From Mytilus trossulus (lineage: Eukaryota; Mollusca; Bivalvia; Mytilida; Mytilidae), in the NCBI RefSeq assembly GCF_036588685.1, contig NC_086378.1, forward strand, positions 43,873,578 through 43,937,577: a DNA stretch of 64,000 nucleotides. Direction: 5' to 3'. A program made the position numbers and the translations under genes. Below are positions 10,670 through 25,600 of the stretch, piece by piece. Each line of letters starts with the position of its first letter. Positions within the stretch are counted from its first letter, which is position 1. A model generated the notes under the pieces. The model was not told where the DNA came from, did no database searches, and was given only the letters and a program-made list of their open reading frames with translations.

Positions 10670-13600
10670 CTGTAAAAAAAAAATGAATTCTAATTTGATG
10701 TCCTTTTTCACCATTTATTATGCTCAGGAAAACTTGTCAATGAACAATTAACCAAAAACTTTTCTGATTGCTTTGTCTGAACTTGGTGATTTTTGTGTAC
10801 CTTTCTGTTTGAACAGAAATTCTTTTGAATATTCTGGGTTTTATCTTTAATTTAACCATTCATAAAACTAATATTTCCATAAATGTTCTCACAGTTCCCG
10901 ACAACATCAAGATTAATATAATAGCATAACCAATGGTAAAATAATATTCCAAACAAGGTCCCTTTAGTTATATAGCTCTTTACGTATTTATACATTCATA
11001 ATTAATCCATACCTTTCTAAAATTTGGGTTTAAGTGTTCCTGATGATGAAGAAATCCAGAAAAGGGTTTCGAACACACCAAATTTATAGAGTGTTATTTT
11101 CATATTGGAAATAATACCATCCTACTTACAGTGGCGGATCCAGAAATTTTAATAAGTGGGGGCCCGTTAACTTGCCTAAGAGGGGGGGGGCTGCTCCTGT
11201 CATGCTTCAGTGATTCCCTGGCCCCCCCTAAATCCGCCTCTGACTTATATCACAGGTAGCACAAAGGAACCAATCATGTGTTTAAGACTGGACCATCTTA
11301 TTACAAATCAATATGGTCAAATGGAAGATAATTTTTCTATTTCTTTTAAATTATCTCAAATATGCAAAATTAGAATATATGGCAAAACAAAAATTTAATT
11401 CCACCAATTTTGAAAACTTAAAAAAATCCTTTTTTTTTTTACTTTAACTAAACAGATTTCCCTTGTCCTTGGATCATAAGAAGAATATAAGCAGGAATTC
11501 AGGAAATTCATTATACGGAGAATAAATTTATATTGAAGAGTAACTATTACTATGAGGTTGATATATTATGTAAAACATCAATATAAATGTGGTATGATTA
11601 GCCAGTGTGACAACTATCCACCAAAGTCTAAATGACATGGACGTAAGCAAATATAGGTCACCTTACGACCTTTAACAATAAGCAAAACCCATACCATACA
11701 GTCAGTTATGAAAAAATTTATTTTGAGTTCAATTTGATCATACTTACTAGGTGGTTGATATGTTTTATCATATGAGCTATCTGGCATATAATCATCATCA
11801 TCACTGTCATCAAAATGGCGACCAATGTGCATTACATTCTTGTCTCCCACTTGCATGTTGGGTACTTTTGCACTTTTACCAAAAAACAGTTTGGTTAGTC
11901 CTCCAAATACTGAAATAAGAGATTAAAAATCATATCTCAATTTAAATGATTCAGAGGTCATTATTATCACTCAAAAGTTTTGGTTTTATTTATTAGCAAC
12001 CCTTACCATGCAAGAGCCTTAATTTTATGACTTTCAATCCTCAAATCTAGCTTTTTTTGCTAGTCTCAAATGGATTTCAAATCTAAACTTTGAAAATTCA
12101 ATTGTAGAAAAATAAACATTTTGAAGGAGAAGTAATTTCTTGTGTCTTTGGCCAGTGTAGTATATAAATGTCTAAAACTTTCCAAAACCATGTGGCAATA
12201 TAACTACTGGCCATTTAAAATTCAAATATGCTTAAGGAACTACTACTCAACATTGATGTTTTTTCCACTTCATGACCAAATCTAGACGTCTTTAGATATT
12301 TGGGGTTACTGTCTCGATGTCTCAGTGATATTTACCCATCAACTCCTTTTCTACACGAATACAATTTGGAATATATGTACTGCCATGCCCTTACCTCCCG
12401 AACTTTTATGCTCAATTTCCACTGAACCATCTGTACTGGTGGAGAGCTTTGGTGTACTTTCACTTGAGGAGCCTTTGGAATCAGTCTCTAACTAGAAAAC
12501 AGACAGAATAATACTAAATAAATGATTGTGATACAATGTATTAATTATAGTTAAGTGAGAAAGGTTAATTTGAGGATCCAAAATTAGATAGTGATTATTT
12601 CTGGTGAAAAAAAATGCCTAATTACCAAATGGTAAATTATTTGTCTGTATTCACAAAATAATCAAAATATTTATGTTCCTGTAAGAATATTTTGGTGTTA
12701 TATCAGATTCATTGATAATTTTCTGTAAAATTTAGTTTGATGACTTCTAAATTTTTCAATTTTTCGCACTTAACACATATTCTGTTTTTTATTTTTTTTA
12801 TAAAAACAAATAATGCATCATATGGTTTTAACAGTTTGTTTCTTGTATGTATCTTTTTTTTTTCTTTTTTTTTTAAACAATTTTTATTTATTTATATAGC
12901 AAGTTATACAAACCAATAATAAATATGAGAAATAATCATTATAAGCAATCTTACATCAGATTTTGATTTTTTAGGGTCTGGTGGGTTTGACGGTCCTTTT
13001 TCTCCAGATTTAACAGAGATATCTGGAATGGACCCTGAAGCATCCGTTTCTAAATCTGACTGGGTTTTTGTTGCCATAGGCTTTGAGGATGTTGGACTAC
13101 TACTTGATTTTCTGAAAGGAAAACAAAATCAAAATTAAACATTTATTTTCAATACATAAAGGATCATAAAGTTGTTGACTCAGATAAGTCAACTCAAACA
13201 AAAATGTCATAACTGAGCGTTTATAGTAAACTGGAATCCGCTTGTATTCGCCTCACTCAAACAACCGGTATGATCCGATTTTTAGGGAAAAATTTTGCCC
13301 TGGAGATTTGAACGAGATTGGACGATACTTTGTTACATAGCAACGTACAATATCAGAACATGTAAACAAACAGAACAGTGTGTTTCCTTTCACATATTAA
13401 AGCATTAATTAATGCGTCAAATACATCTCTATTCTAAATTTAAATAATCTATTGCTTTACATGAGGAAAAAATTTCGAAAAAGGGTATAAATTTGACATG
13501 AAATTAAAATCCCGCTAAACTTCATGAACGATTTTCGCAAATCAACGTGACGTCATACAACATGGAAACTTCTGAACTGAAGGCTGTGGTTTTGACAAAA

Positions 13601-16600
13601 CATTTAAACCTGTGAAAAAAGGTTCCATTGGATGTTTGGAAGGAAAAAAGATTAATCCTTCTCATTTGCGATAACATTTCTTTGATTGTAGCATTAAATA
13701 AAACTTCAAGTGTACAATCTGAAGTGATGTGTAATACACGTAATTTGATTGGTCGACTAATCAGAGTCTACAAAAGATCAGATCACACCGGCTGTCTATG
13801 AACAAAGTGTAGTAGTCAGCCGAGAACCAGCTTACGTTTATAGTTAAGGTGGTACCTAACACTACAGGGAGATAACCCTGTAAAATCAGCTAAACGTTTT
13901 AATTACATTGTGTTGTAAAGGGAATATTAAGCTTCTCAATGATCAAAATTGGTGTTTGTTAAACTGCTATCTAACCAGTGTAATTTTTCTGACAAAACGG
14001 TTGGTTCAAAATTTTTGATTCTTTTTATATTTTTGTTAAAGGATCAAAGTAAATACTTTGTCAAAATTTTATGAAAATTAAACGAGTCAAATTAATTTTA
14101 GGGAAGTGTTAGGTACCACCTTAATCCATGAATTTAAGAACATAAGACCAAGGAAACAATAAACAAAACAAAAATAAAAATAAAGGATCTGAGGTTGAAA
14201 TACAGTCTTTAATGATCACATAAATGTGTCCACAGCATATGTGCAAACTTCTTAAAACATCTTAAAACACATCTCATGTCATCTTAAAACCTATAATGCA
14301 AACTTCTTAAAACTTACTTTCTTACTGTCAGCATTGAATTATTCTATAAAATATTTTTCATGATGGGAAAAAATATCAGGTCAATTTAACAAAATATTGG
14401 ATCAACTGCTAGTGAACCAAAAATAGTCATAATGATCACACAGGTATCTCAAACTGTAAAAAAAATTGAGAATGAATTCCAAATATAGACTTCAAAATGT
14501 CAAAAAAATACAAAACCTGCAAGAAAATCCCTACCCAGAGGCGACCTTCAGTTTGCTCCTACCCAAAAGTGTGTACTAGTTCAGTGATTGATATCATAGT
14601 AAACTTCAAAACCTATTTATCAACTAAAATTAAAAAAGCATACAAAACTAAAAAAGGCCAGAGGCTCCTGACTTGTGGAAGGCCCAACAATGCTGTGATG
14701 TTTAACATGTTTAGTGAGATTTCAACCCTCCCCCTATACCTCTAGTCAATGTAGATTAAACATACACAAAGCAATATGTACAGTAAAACTCACAGTAAAA
14801 CTCAGTTTAAAAAAAATCGAATCCCATGTCAAAATAGGTAAACCTTCATTGAAATTGGATTTGATCATCAATGAAGCCTGAGACTGTCCCGAAAAGCTAC
14901 TCAGAGATAACAGACAGACAGACCAATAAATTTTCCCATGATTACTTTGTTGCATGGGTTATTGTTGATACACTATATATTTCAATTTATTCCAACAGAC
15001 TGAATTTCAGACAACAACCCCACAATTTGCAAATTCACATTGAACAGTAAATAAAATTGCAATAATACATTTTTTTAGAACAACAAAAACAATCAAACAT
15101 TCATGTTTTTTTTAAAATTAAAATTCTTAAAATCCAAAAAAAGATAATTTAAATGAGAAAATGCATACGGGTAATTAATTTAATTTTTTTTACTATAAAA
15201 ACCCAACAAAAAACAGCCCTCAGGATCTTTTGTATTTAAGTGCTCATTTTTGTCAAATTTATATCCTAATTCAATTTTCAAATTCAGAAAATATATAAAT
15301 TTGTGTTAAGTTCCCTCTTCCTAATTTATGAAATTCTGGGTCAACATTTTTCCTTCCTTTTCCTAGCAAATACTCAAACAACAGAATTTAAATTTATCTT
15401 TCCCTGGAAAAATCAATAAGGTAAACCAAAACACTTTTAGTACATATGTCCATCAAAACCTACATATCCAATACTTCCTTCAACTTATCATGTCTAGTAC
15501 ATATCACCACAATCTCTTCCTTTTAACATAACGTTAAATCATATCTTTTTAATATGTATTTTCCCGCCAGGTCGAAAACACTGCGGTGTTGACTGTCTGG
15601 TACAATGGACATTGTATCTATCTTAAAAATTTTCATATTTCTTATTGCTAATATCAGATATATTTAGTTTGTGGCTTTTTAAATATATCTTCTTTGTTTA
15701 TGTCATTGTCAACGACTTTACTTGTCTATATTAGTACATTCATGATTTAAAAGGCAATAACATGTTAAGGGTAAAAACCCTGGAAAAATCCAAAATCAAT
15801 TAAATCAAGGTCATTTCAATGTTTTGTAGATAATATAAATGGGTTATATTATATATGTCCATCAAGAACAAAGACATATGTCTATTCCTAGATACTAGAT
15901 CATATATGTATTCCAAATTACACTAATTAAATGTCTTTCTTTTCCGTATGTCCCCTGCAAAGAATATTCATGTATATAGCCTTAAATGGCGAGTTTCTTT
16001 TTCAAATATCCCCTGCAGAGAATATTCATTTAGAAGCCTTAAATGGTGAGTTTAGGAATGAATATGCCAATGAAATAAGCACTAGAATTAGAATTTGGCT
16101 CACTCATTTGTTCCTACACATTTTGGCAAACTGGAAAACTGTTAAAGAGGCATGGGATTATATTAAAAATAAACATGCACCTCTTTGTGACAAATTGCAC
16201 ATTATTTTTTGGGAATTTTATGAATCAAATGTTTTATTCATGATGCAAGCAGAAAACCCATGCAAGCCATACAAATTTTACATGTTCTTGTTTCAAGCAA
16301 GTGTATGATTCATAAAATGCATCAAGAAATATGCTAGGTATTTACTGTGCATAGGACAAAGAAATTCTTTCCTTATAATGTCATTATCTTTCGGCACAAT
16401 GACATGTACATCTACCTTTTAAATGCACTTTAATTCCGGTTGCATCAACATGCAACACAAAATAAATAATTAACATGTATATGTATAATAATGTATTTAC
16501 TACAAGGGTTTTTTTTTCTTTGAAAAAATGGCAACTAGTTCTCCTGTATGTGTGCATTTGTATAAATACTGTTAATTATTTTTTTGTAAAATATTACTGC

Positions 16601-19600
16601 AGATATAACTGATTTTAGTTACTATCATAAGTTACATGTATTGTCTAATAAAATTGAGAATGGAAATGGGGAATACACTAAGTTAATACACTACAGTAAA
16701 ATGTGCAGCCATTTCTGTGCAAATGTTTTGGGGTCCACCATTTCTTTACTCTTTAAATTTGCTTACTTTTCTCTATTCTTCATGAATTTTTCCCTTTATT
16801 ATCTATTCTTTATAATTTATCACAAATTTGCATATTTTTCTCTACTCTTTATTTTTTCCCCATTTACAATGTCTTTCTTACCCATTATTCTATATTCTTA
16901 AAACCCATCCCAGACCCTAATACATGGCATATTGTTTCCTATGCATCATAAAAAACACATTTATAAAACTGAACGTGCTTAATGTTTTCAATCTTTAATG
17001 TAATAATCTATATTTGTATCTTAAACTTTTAAATACCAGGACATGAGAAATCGGATATACATGTACTTATGTGACAGGTTAAATGTCTACAATTTACAAC
17101 AGTAATAGTATATATAAAATAGAAAGGATGTACAGGCATGGTCTAAGTACATGCACTAGTTTTATTTATGTGGATTCATTATAAATCGTTTGATACCAAT
17201 TTTCTTGGGAACAGGTGAACCACAAAATAAAATGTTCAACAAATACCAAATTTTCCATATGCTTATATGCATACTTCTGCAAAACCACAAAATTACATAT
17301 CCATGAACATGCAAGTTTTTCTCAATCCACGAAAAATAAGTACCCACTAAAATAAACGATTCCACATTAAAATTCCATTTCTGTCAATGTTTGTAGAACT
17401 TTATAAACTCTTCTCATACCCGAAGCCAGGGGGGGGGGGGGGAACAAATAAGCACTGTTAAAGTCAATGTTCTGTTAGAATTGTGACTGTTAAAGTCAAG
17501 TTTGTGAGTCCAACGACCCCCCCCCCCCCCCAAACCCCTTAGAAATTCCTGGCTATGGGCCTGCTTCTAATATATAAAATTTGTAAGGGCAATTTTCAGA
17601 CACAAAGCATGAATGAAGATAGAGTAGAGAAAAGCAAGAATGAATGTAAAGTACTCAACACTAAATTCTTGGTGAACGATGAAAGCCTGAAAAAGCAATT
17701 TCTTGTAAAGCCATGAAAATCTCTACTTTTTCAATAGGTATAAAAGTAAGAACAACTGTAAATTTTGTTGCAACCGGTAATTTAACCTATCTTGAGCAAC
17801 ATGCCATGCAATACATGTGGAGCAGGATCTGCTTACCATTTTCAGATTCTAAAATGACCCCCAGTTTTTGGTGTGATGTTCATGTTGCTCAGTCTTTTAA
17901 AGTTTTTAATATAAATTTTGAAGAACAGTGTAACCTGCCAGTGGCAGATTCAGAATTTTTCATAAGTGGGGGTCCACTGCCTAAGAGGGGCCAGCTCATG
18001 TCATGCTTCAGTCAGTGATTCCCTATATGATCAACCAAATTTTTCCCAGAAAAGGGGAGGGGGCCAAACCCCCTGGCCCCCTCTAAATCCGCCTCTGCCT
18101 GCCTAATCTGACACATAAGTATTCCACATCCTTATAAATGCTTTAACCGACACACTTTTAATGTCCCAAAATATGCCTACCCTTGCAGAAAGTTTAAGCA
18201 TGATTTTGTGAATCTCTTCAGTCTCTATTTAACTTTTGAAACTTTTGTCTTTAAAAATAGTCTTTACTATGTTACAGGCATTTTCTAAATTTAGGCATTT
18301 TGTAAAATGACTGAATTTTTAGGCATTTTCTAAAATGCCTAAAGTTGACAGGCATTTTGTAAAATGCCTAAAAAAACGTAGTCATTTTGTAAAATGCCTG
18401 AAATTTTTAATGAAAATTACACAAAATGCCTCGTCTGTTTCAGGCAAATTGTGTAAATATGCAATACATTAATTAGATTATAGAAATATATTGTAAACCT
18501 ACAAAAAAGTATTGATTATTCTTAATAAATCTAGCCTGCAGGTAAAGTTTTTATGTTTTACTAGTTTTATTGTCTATAACTAGAAACTATCTGAAACTCA
18601 GGAAACAGAATTAGATGTTCATGTGTGTGCCGTGTGTGAAAATCTATGTTTTTCGAATATCCAGTGTTCTACTTGTGCACAGTACATACATGAGCTGTGT
18701 TCAAAAGGAACTATATCTTGTCACCTGTGTTCAAACGAAGAGGTCATCAGAAATGAGAGAAAGCATACGTCAGCCTCAATAACAAAACAAGCTGTCAGGA
18801 TGAAAAATCTATCGGAAAGAGTTTTAACAGAGGTGGATGTTGAAGAAAATGTATTAGTTGCAATTCCCCATGTGAATCGAGGGAAAGGAGACCTGCGTAA
18901 CCTTATGGCTGTTGCATAGCTGCCAACTTTTGAAAATGCCCATGGTGGTTTTGCGTGCAAGATGGCTGTCATAGTCCCCCAAAAAAACTTCAAGGGGGCC
19001 TTCAAATACATTTTAATAGTGTTTTGTGGCTTCTTCATGCTTTTATAAGCCTAGAGTCATTGTAAATTAACTGTTTTGTTTAAAATTGTGGACAACATTG
19101 CTCTTTCAACATTTCAATTTGGAAGCCTCCATGGGGGAAATCCCCCGCAAATAGTGACAGTTGGCAGGAATCAGTCTAAACTATGTAACAGTAATTTTAT
19201 TGCTATTCATTGTGTAAATTATGATAATGAAATATCCTTTAGAAAAGCTGTCAGTAACGTTTCTTTGTGTGATGGTCAGAGTTACACAAAATGTGGCTGT
19301 AGTGCTAGTGGTAAGACTTAATGTAACACTTAACGTTGTATTTGCAAAAAGTCAGGTCAAATGTGTTACAGTCGCTGTCATCCAAACATTACATGTAGCA
19401 ACAAATGATTGTCAGTGTTTATGTAAATGATTTAATTAAAATTATAAAACTTTTACTGTTTAAATTTCATGCAATATTTAAAGATAGAATAAAATTATTT
19501 ATTTGATATTTCTCATGAGTCGTTAAATTTTGAGTACATTCCATTCAGTTTTAGTCTTTTAGGCATTTTGTAAAATTACAAAATGCCTTACAATTTTTTC

Positions 19601-22600
19601 AGGCATTTTATAAAATGTCTGAAAAAAATAGTCAATTTGTAAAATGCCTAAATCATCCAGGCATTTTAGAAAATGCCTAAAAATTTCAGTCATTTTACAA
19701 AATGCCTAAATTTAGAAAATGCCTGTAACTTTTAATGTCCCAAAATATGCCTACCCTTGCAGAAAGTTTAAGCATGATTTTGTGAATCTCTTCAGTCTCT
19801 ATTTAACTTTTGAAACTTTTGTCTTTAAAAATAGTCTTTACTATAGATCTTATAGGGGCTATTGTGGCAGCCAGGTCTAAATCGTTAATTTACAGCTATC
19901 ACTAGCCTCTCAACACTTGAGGTTGTGAGATCAAACCATTAGCTTATGCCAGGTGGGTTTGACATTAAATATCTTTAACACACTTAGCTAAACTTTCTAA
20001 CATTTTCAAACCTAAAGTAAATGGAAAAGCTTTCAATTTACTGCCTCATCCAATTTTTCGAAGTTTCACAAGATTTTTTAAAAGTACTATCTTGGGGGTA
20101 AAATGTAAACAAATATTGGGCTAATAAAATGCAAGTTGCTGCAATATTGCTGCTTAAAGCCTAAGGTACTGTAAACCTTTTCTCAACTAAAATACACTGG
20201 TGTGACCTCACTAAAACTAGTGTAAAAAAAACTTACTTTTTGAAATTTCAATAAAGGAAAAATCTGTTGAAAAATGGTAAATTTGTGTTTCCATTGTATT
20301 TATCAATCTGAGGAGATACTTAATACAACTATCAAATCAACGAATAAAAGGTCATTTAATAATAGTTTAGGAGGAACTGTCTCTTGAAACAAATACTTTC
20401 GTCTCTATTTTTCAAAATGTTCTTCCTTTAATATACTTTTTCCTCTTCAATATTCCAATAAAAATGTTTCCTACATAATATTCCTATCTATACTATTGTT
20501 ATCATATGATGCAATATTTTCTGTTCTTTTTCCTGTAACCACTTCAAATTTTACCCTAATTTCATACAACAATGGGAAGTTGCATCCTATTTAAAACACA
20601 GAATTTTTTATCAGTTCTACATTTTAACCTAAGTGGGAAGTATGAAAAAAAATCTAATTTTAGCACTTAATAATCCTTAATAATTTGAATAATTAAGTCC
20701 TCTTTCATTTTTAATTAAGTCCACTATCCCACTTTCGTTAAAATGTTTCCGTTTCAAACAAACAATCCCTATTTACCGGTAATTGCTAAAAATCACATGA
20801 TTCTCAATTTTTTTCTTTTAAATTTCCTGTCCCAGAATTTGACATTTGACTTTATTTTGATGGAATTCATACAAATTTAAAGGAAACTTTTATTATGCTA
20901 CTGAAAAGGAAAAGATAATTAAGGAAAACCCCTCATCTAAATATAGCATTTGAAAACCCTAAATACATCCTATATCACGTACTGTTTTTTTATTTTTTTT
21001 TAATTTATTTTGATCTATATTATACTAATAAAATAACAGGAAAACATAAGGAAAAGCAATAAAAATGTTATACTTATTTTAAAGTCCTTTTCGTCTTCCA
21101 ATTGCACTTTTAAATATATAATTATTCAATTTTACTCATTTCATCCTGTAATTTGAAGAAATCATCAAGGATGTAGTATATTTTTATAGAGATCAAAATT
21201 TTAAAGTGTTTTTAACAACAAAAACTTAAATTGGATACAAAATACATATTGTGTTAAGGAGGGGTGGATTAGGGGTCCGTTAAGATGTTAACAACACCTC
21301 AATTTTGGCAAAAACAGTTTGCCAAAAAATGCCAAAATGCTGTTAACACAGTTAACAGTTTAAAATTATCTCAGATAACAGTAAACAACACCTTGAAAAA
21401 GGCCAAAACTAGGTTAACATAAAAAGGTTTTGCCCCCCCCCCCCCCCCCTTTCCCCCCTCTATAGAGTAAATTGATCTGCTTACACCTTTTTCTATTGTT
21501 ATTAGAATTTACAGTCAGTAAACTATGTAGACTACAAATTATATACTAGTTCATTGTTATATAATTATATTCCTATACATAACTGTACAATTATTGTTAG
21601 GCTATTTTTGACTTGTGCAATATCTTATTACTTAAAACACACCTTAGATAATTAATCCTATGTTATTTTTAACATTGTATGCTATGTTATTTACGACTAA
21701 TAGATTATTATAAGACATTAAAGAGAAGGTGTTTTATGTTTACATATTTTGGATAATACACCATGGTACACACACACACACCTTACAATTCATCCTATGT
21801 TATTTGAACTTAGTGCACGATTATTCTTCTTTATGCGATAGAGAATAATACAGAAAAGCATTATTAAACCAGGAATTACCCAAAAATTTGACTGTACAAC
21901 AGGCCACACCAATCTAGTGACCAATAGGTCATTTTAATATTCCTCTTTTTATTCAGACAGGTGTATAAAAGCACCCATTGTGTCCGCTCTTCCCTTCTTG
22001 TGGTTGTTGTTTGGTAACAATTCAAAAGTTGACTTAATGAATTATAGTATCCTCACCTCTCACTTCTGACCTTTTTTTATGTATGACTTAAAAAGGAGAC
22101 AGATTGGTTGTAATTATCAAAAACAAAATAGACTACAAGCATTGAAATATACATGCAGTGTTACGTATACAATCTAATTAATTGAATCTATAATAAAATG
22201 ATGAAGAATATCAACACTTCACCAGAGTCCAAATGACATAGAATGTTACATCTATATTTCACTGTTAAGTCTTTAACAATTAGCAAAACCCTTGCTGCAT
22301 AGTTAGCTATAAAATGTCCCCAAAAGATGAATATTTGTGGCTTGCTTTATGTCCAGTGGCAAATATTTCACGCATATTCACAGAAGAACAAATAAACAGT
22401 GTTTACAATAGGAAGTTTCTGAAAGATAGAAATCTAGATCAAAGCACAGGCCATTTCATCTCTCAGTTCAAAACAAGGTTAATATATTGAATAGGACAAA
22501 CATTTTAATTTTCAACAAGCTAGCTATGAACCCCTCAGTTGTTGCATATATCAAAAAGGAAGATGTGGTATGATTGACGATGTGACAAACTCTCCACAAG

Positions 22601-25600
22601 AGACCAAAATGACACAGAAATTAACAACTATAGGTCTCCTTACGGCCTTCAAAAATTAGCAAAGCCCATACCTTATAGTTGCCTATAAAAGGCCCCAAAA
22701 TGACAATGTAAAACAATTCAAATGAGAAAACTAACACCCTTATTTATATACAATAAATGCATGCATTATTTCGTGTGCAAAGAGCATGACAATAAGTCCT
22801 ACATGTAGCTTATTATATTCTGATCTAACAACAAACATATATGACCTATTATTTTTTGTATTATATATGGAATATTTATGGCAACACAATTTGGATTCAA
22901 ACAATTCTCAAATTATTACACGCAAACAAATTCATACTTCATTAAAAGGCTTGACATTTAGTTATATAATCATATATGACATTCATACATGTATAACTTC
23001 AATGACCCTGAAAAATGTATCCTGCAGCAACCTGTACAGACAAGGAAGAACAAATAGTATGTAAAAAGACTAGAAAAGAGGAGAAAGATTAGATTCTGCC
23101 AGGTCTCCCTATTGTGAGTAGGCAAAGGGATTCATTCACTACCAGAATTCATATTCCTCAAGACCAAAAATCATAAATCATGAATGTCAGTGTCACAATT
23201 TGTGACTTTCAAACAATTGAACATTAGAACTTTTGAAACATTCTTAAATTTGTATTTACTGTGGATTCACTTTTATTCGTGGGATACTAATTTTCGTGGA
23301 TTTCGTTGAAACAGGTGAACCACGAATTCTAATGTTCAACAAATTTCAAAATTTCCATAACATGATAAGCTTGTATGCAGATTTTAGCAAAACCACGAAA
23401 TCAAATATCCACGAAAATGCAAGTTTTCCTCAATCCACGAAAATTGGTACTTAGGAAAATAAATGAATCCACAGTACTTGATAAGTTATAATTTTATTTC
23501 TAATTTTATTTCATTATATTATCCAGAAAACATGATATTATTTGAAGTTCATGTATATTGAAACTTATATTTACTACAAAGTACATTGTTAATTGTTTGG
23601 TTTCTACCTGGATTTATCCACTTTATTCTCGTTCAATGCCCTAAATCTCTGACTCATACCCTCTTTACAAGGTACTTGAAAATTACTTGAAAACAATTTT
23701 AGGATTTTGCTGGAAACACTGAATTTGAACAGCATAATTATTTTACCTGATTTGATATGTCTGGGAGTTAAAACCACAGATTTTAAGTATCATGAACCAA
23801 CATTTTTTGACGACCACAAAAATGGTATATTTAGCCTTTAGAGCTTGATTTGCATATATCTGTATCTGTCTTGCACTTGTTGACATCAGTGTAAAATACA
23901 GGAAGTCAATCACTAATGCAGTTCTTCAAAAAAGCCTGTACCAGGTTAGCCTAACTTCAAGTTTGGAAGCCAATTGTACAAACTGATAAAGGGTAATGAC
24001 TGAAGATTCAAGGGCGGATCCAGCCATTTTAAAAAGGGGGGTTCCCAACCCTGGGAGGATAAAGGGGGGGTTCCAACTATATGTCCCCATTCAAATGCAT
24101 TGATCATCCAAAAAAAAAGGGGGTTCCAACCCCCAGAACCCCCCCTCTAGATCCCCCACTGAGACTCAACTCATTTCAACTCATTAGCAGTTCCTGATGC
24201 ACTGTATTGTGGTTAAGGAAAGGAACATATTTTTTCATTTCTTTATCAACTTTTTTAAATATTTTTTCCTCCCTTAAAAGATGGTTCATACCAATTACAG
24301 CCCACTTAGATCTAGCAGTGTGCCATAATTATTTTCTTTCTATTAAAAATAATTACATGGTTTACTAACCAAAATCATGAAATAAGTATTGATCATTTAT
24401 ATCATTATTCATTTCAAAAGCATTGGCTGATGGAAGGGTGACTACCCTAGAAAAAAAATGGAACTGCATCAAAAAAGTAAATGGTTATTTTAAACCAAAA
24501 GATATCTATCAACAGACCTGGATATTAAATTAAATGAATACTGTGGATTCATTTATTTTCGTGGGTACCAATTTTCATGAATTAAGAAAAACTTGTATAT
24601 TCGTGGATATTTAATTTCGTGGTTTTGCTGAAGTCTGTGTACAAACCTATAGAAAAATTATCATTCGTTGAATATTTAATTTCGTGGTTTTACTGTGCCC
24701 ACGAAATCCATGAAATTGGTATCAAACGAATAATAAGGAATCCACAATAACAGTATACTGGTTAGCATACAAATGAGTTCTGTATTCATATATTTCATCA
24801 TGTTGGCTTGCTAAATGTGTTTTATTTTCAAACAAGTATTACAAATTCTGTAGACATGTAGCATGTACAAATGTAAATTGCAATTCAATATTAAAATTAA
24901 TAAGGAAATAATTTTGATACATATGTACAGGGGAAACCAAGTCAAAATAGCCTTTTACTAAATAATTTTCCTCGTTTCTCTCTTTTGTACACAGAATACC
25001 ATCTAGTCCTGTTGATTTACCACAAGATGTTTCATTGATCACTGAACTCCAAAGAGGTTTAAACGAAATTAGACAGAAAACTTTCTGAGAACAGACAGAC
25101 AGACATTTTTATTACTATAAGCTTTCAGCTTATCAGCATGATACTAATTAGACAAAAATTTAAGAACATATTTTGAGTTGAAGTAGACATTTAGGAGTCA
25201 TGTGATAATCATCTTAAACAATGTTCACCCCATATTCAAACTGAAACAGCACAAAACTTGCCAGACTTAAGCAATGTCCATCAAAATTCATATTTTCCAA
25301 TACTATCAGTCCAGATATCTTATTCAACAATTCTTTTTATACCTTTAATCTAATTATATACAAAAGCACATTGTACTTTGAAACATCTTATACCTGGATA
25401 AGATAATGTTAAATGGGTTATTTTTAGTATTCATATCTCTTATACAACACTATGCAAATATATTATCTTTCATAACTATCATGCTTTAAACAAAGTCTTA
25501 AAAAAATTTAAAGGTATCTGATGAATATCAGTACAGCAGTCCATTTTTGCAATAGGGAAGAAAACATCCCCCTTATAAAATAACACCCCAAAATACAAAT

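Larger units (their letters stand above)
18271..19729 (+). mobile_element. decayed integrase-type DNA transposon (KRBA2/Ginger-like)
   Basis: The element is bounded by GTTACAGGCATTTTCTAAAT and its reverse complement. The terminal inverted repeats extend about 70 bases at high identity, then continue as a series of AGGCATTTTGTAAAATGCCT-type palindromes on both sides (18280-18440 and 19560-19729). Inside are the remains of a plus-strand integrase-family C-terminus (18584-18916 and about 19165-19428). The catalytic core is absent, so this is an internally deleted copy. The assignment to Ginger/KRAB-A-domain-2-like integrases is from recalled family features and is moderate. Confidence 0.75.

Noticed and set aside
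11614..11747. Extension of the RHIM exon reading frame past the donor
   Set aside because: The frame continues into intron and an interspersed repeat; CCTA|GTAAGTA is a strong donor and splicing there joins the death-domain exon in phase.
15931..16308. 125-codon plus-strand ORF as a gene
   Set aside because: It contains no recognisable domain, lies in an intron full of repeats, and has no supporting splice sites or neighbours.
16641..16901. Phe-rich ORF as a membrane protein
   Set aside because: The Phe/Leu/Tyr composition follows from T-rich simple sequence (CTCTATTCTTTA-like), not a gene.
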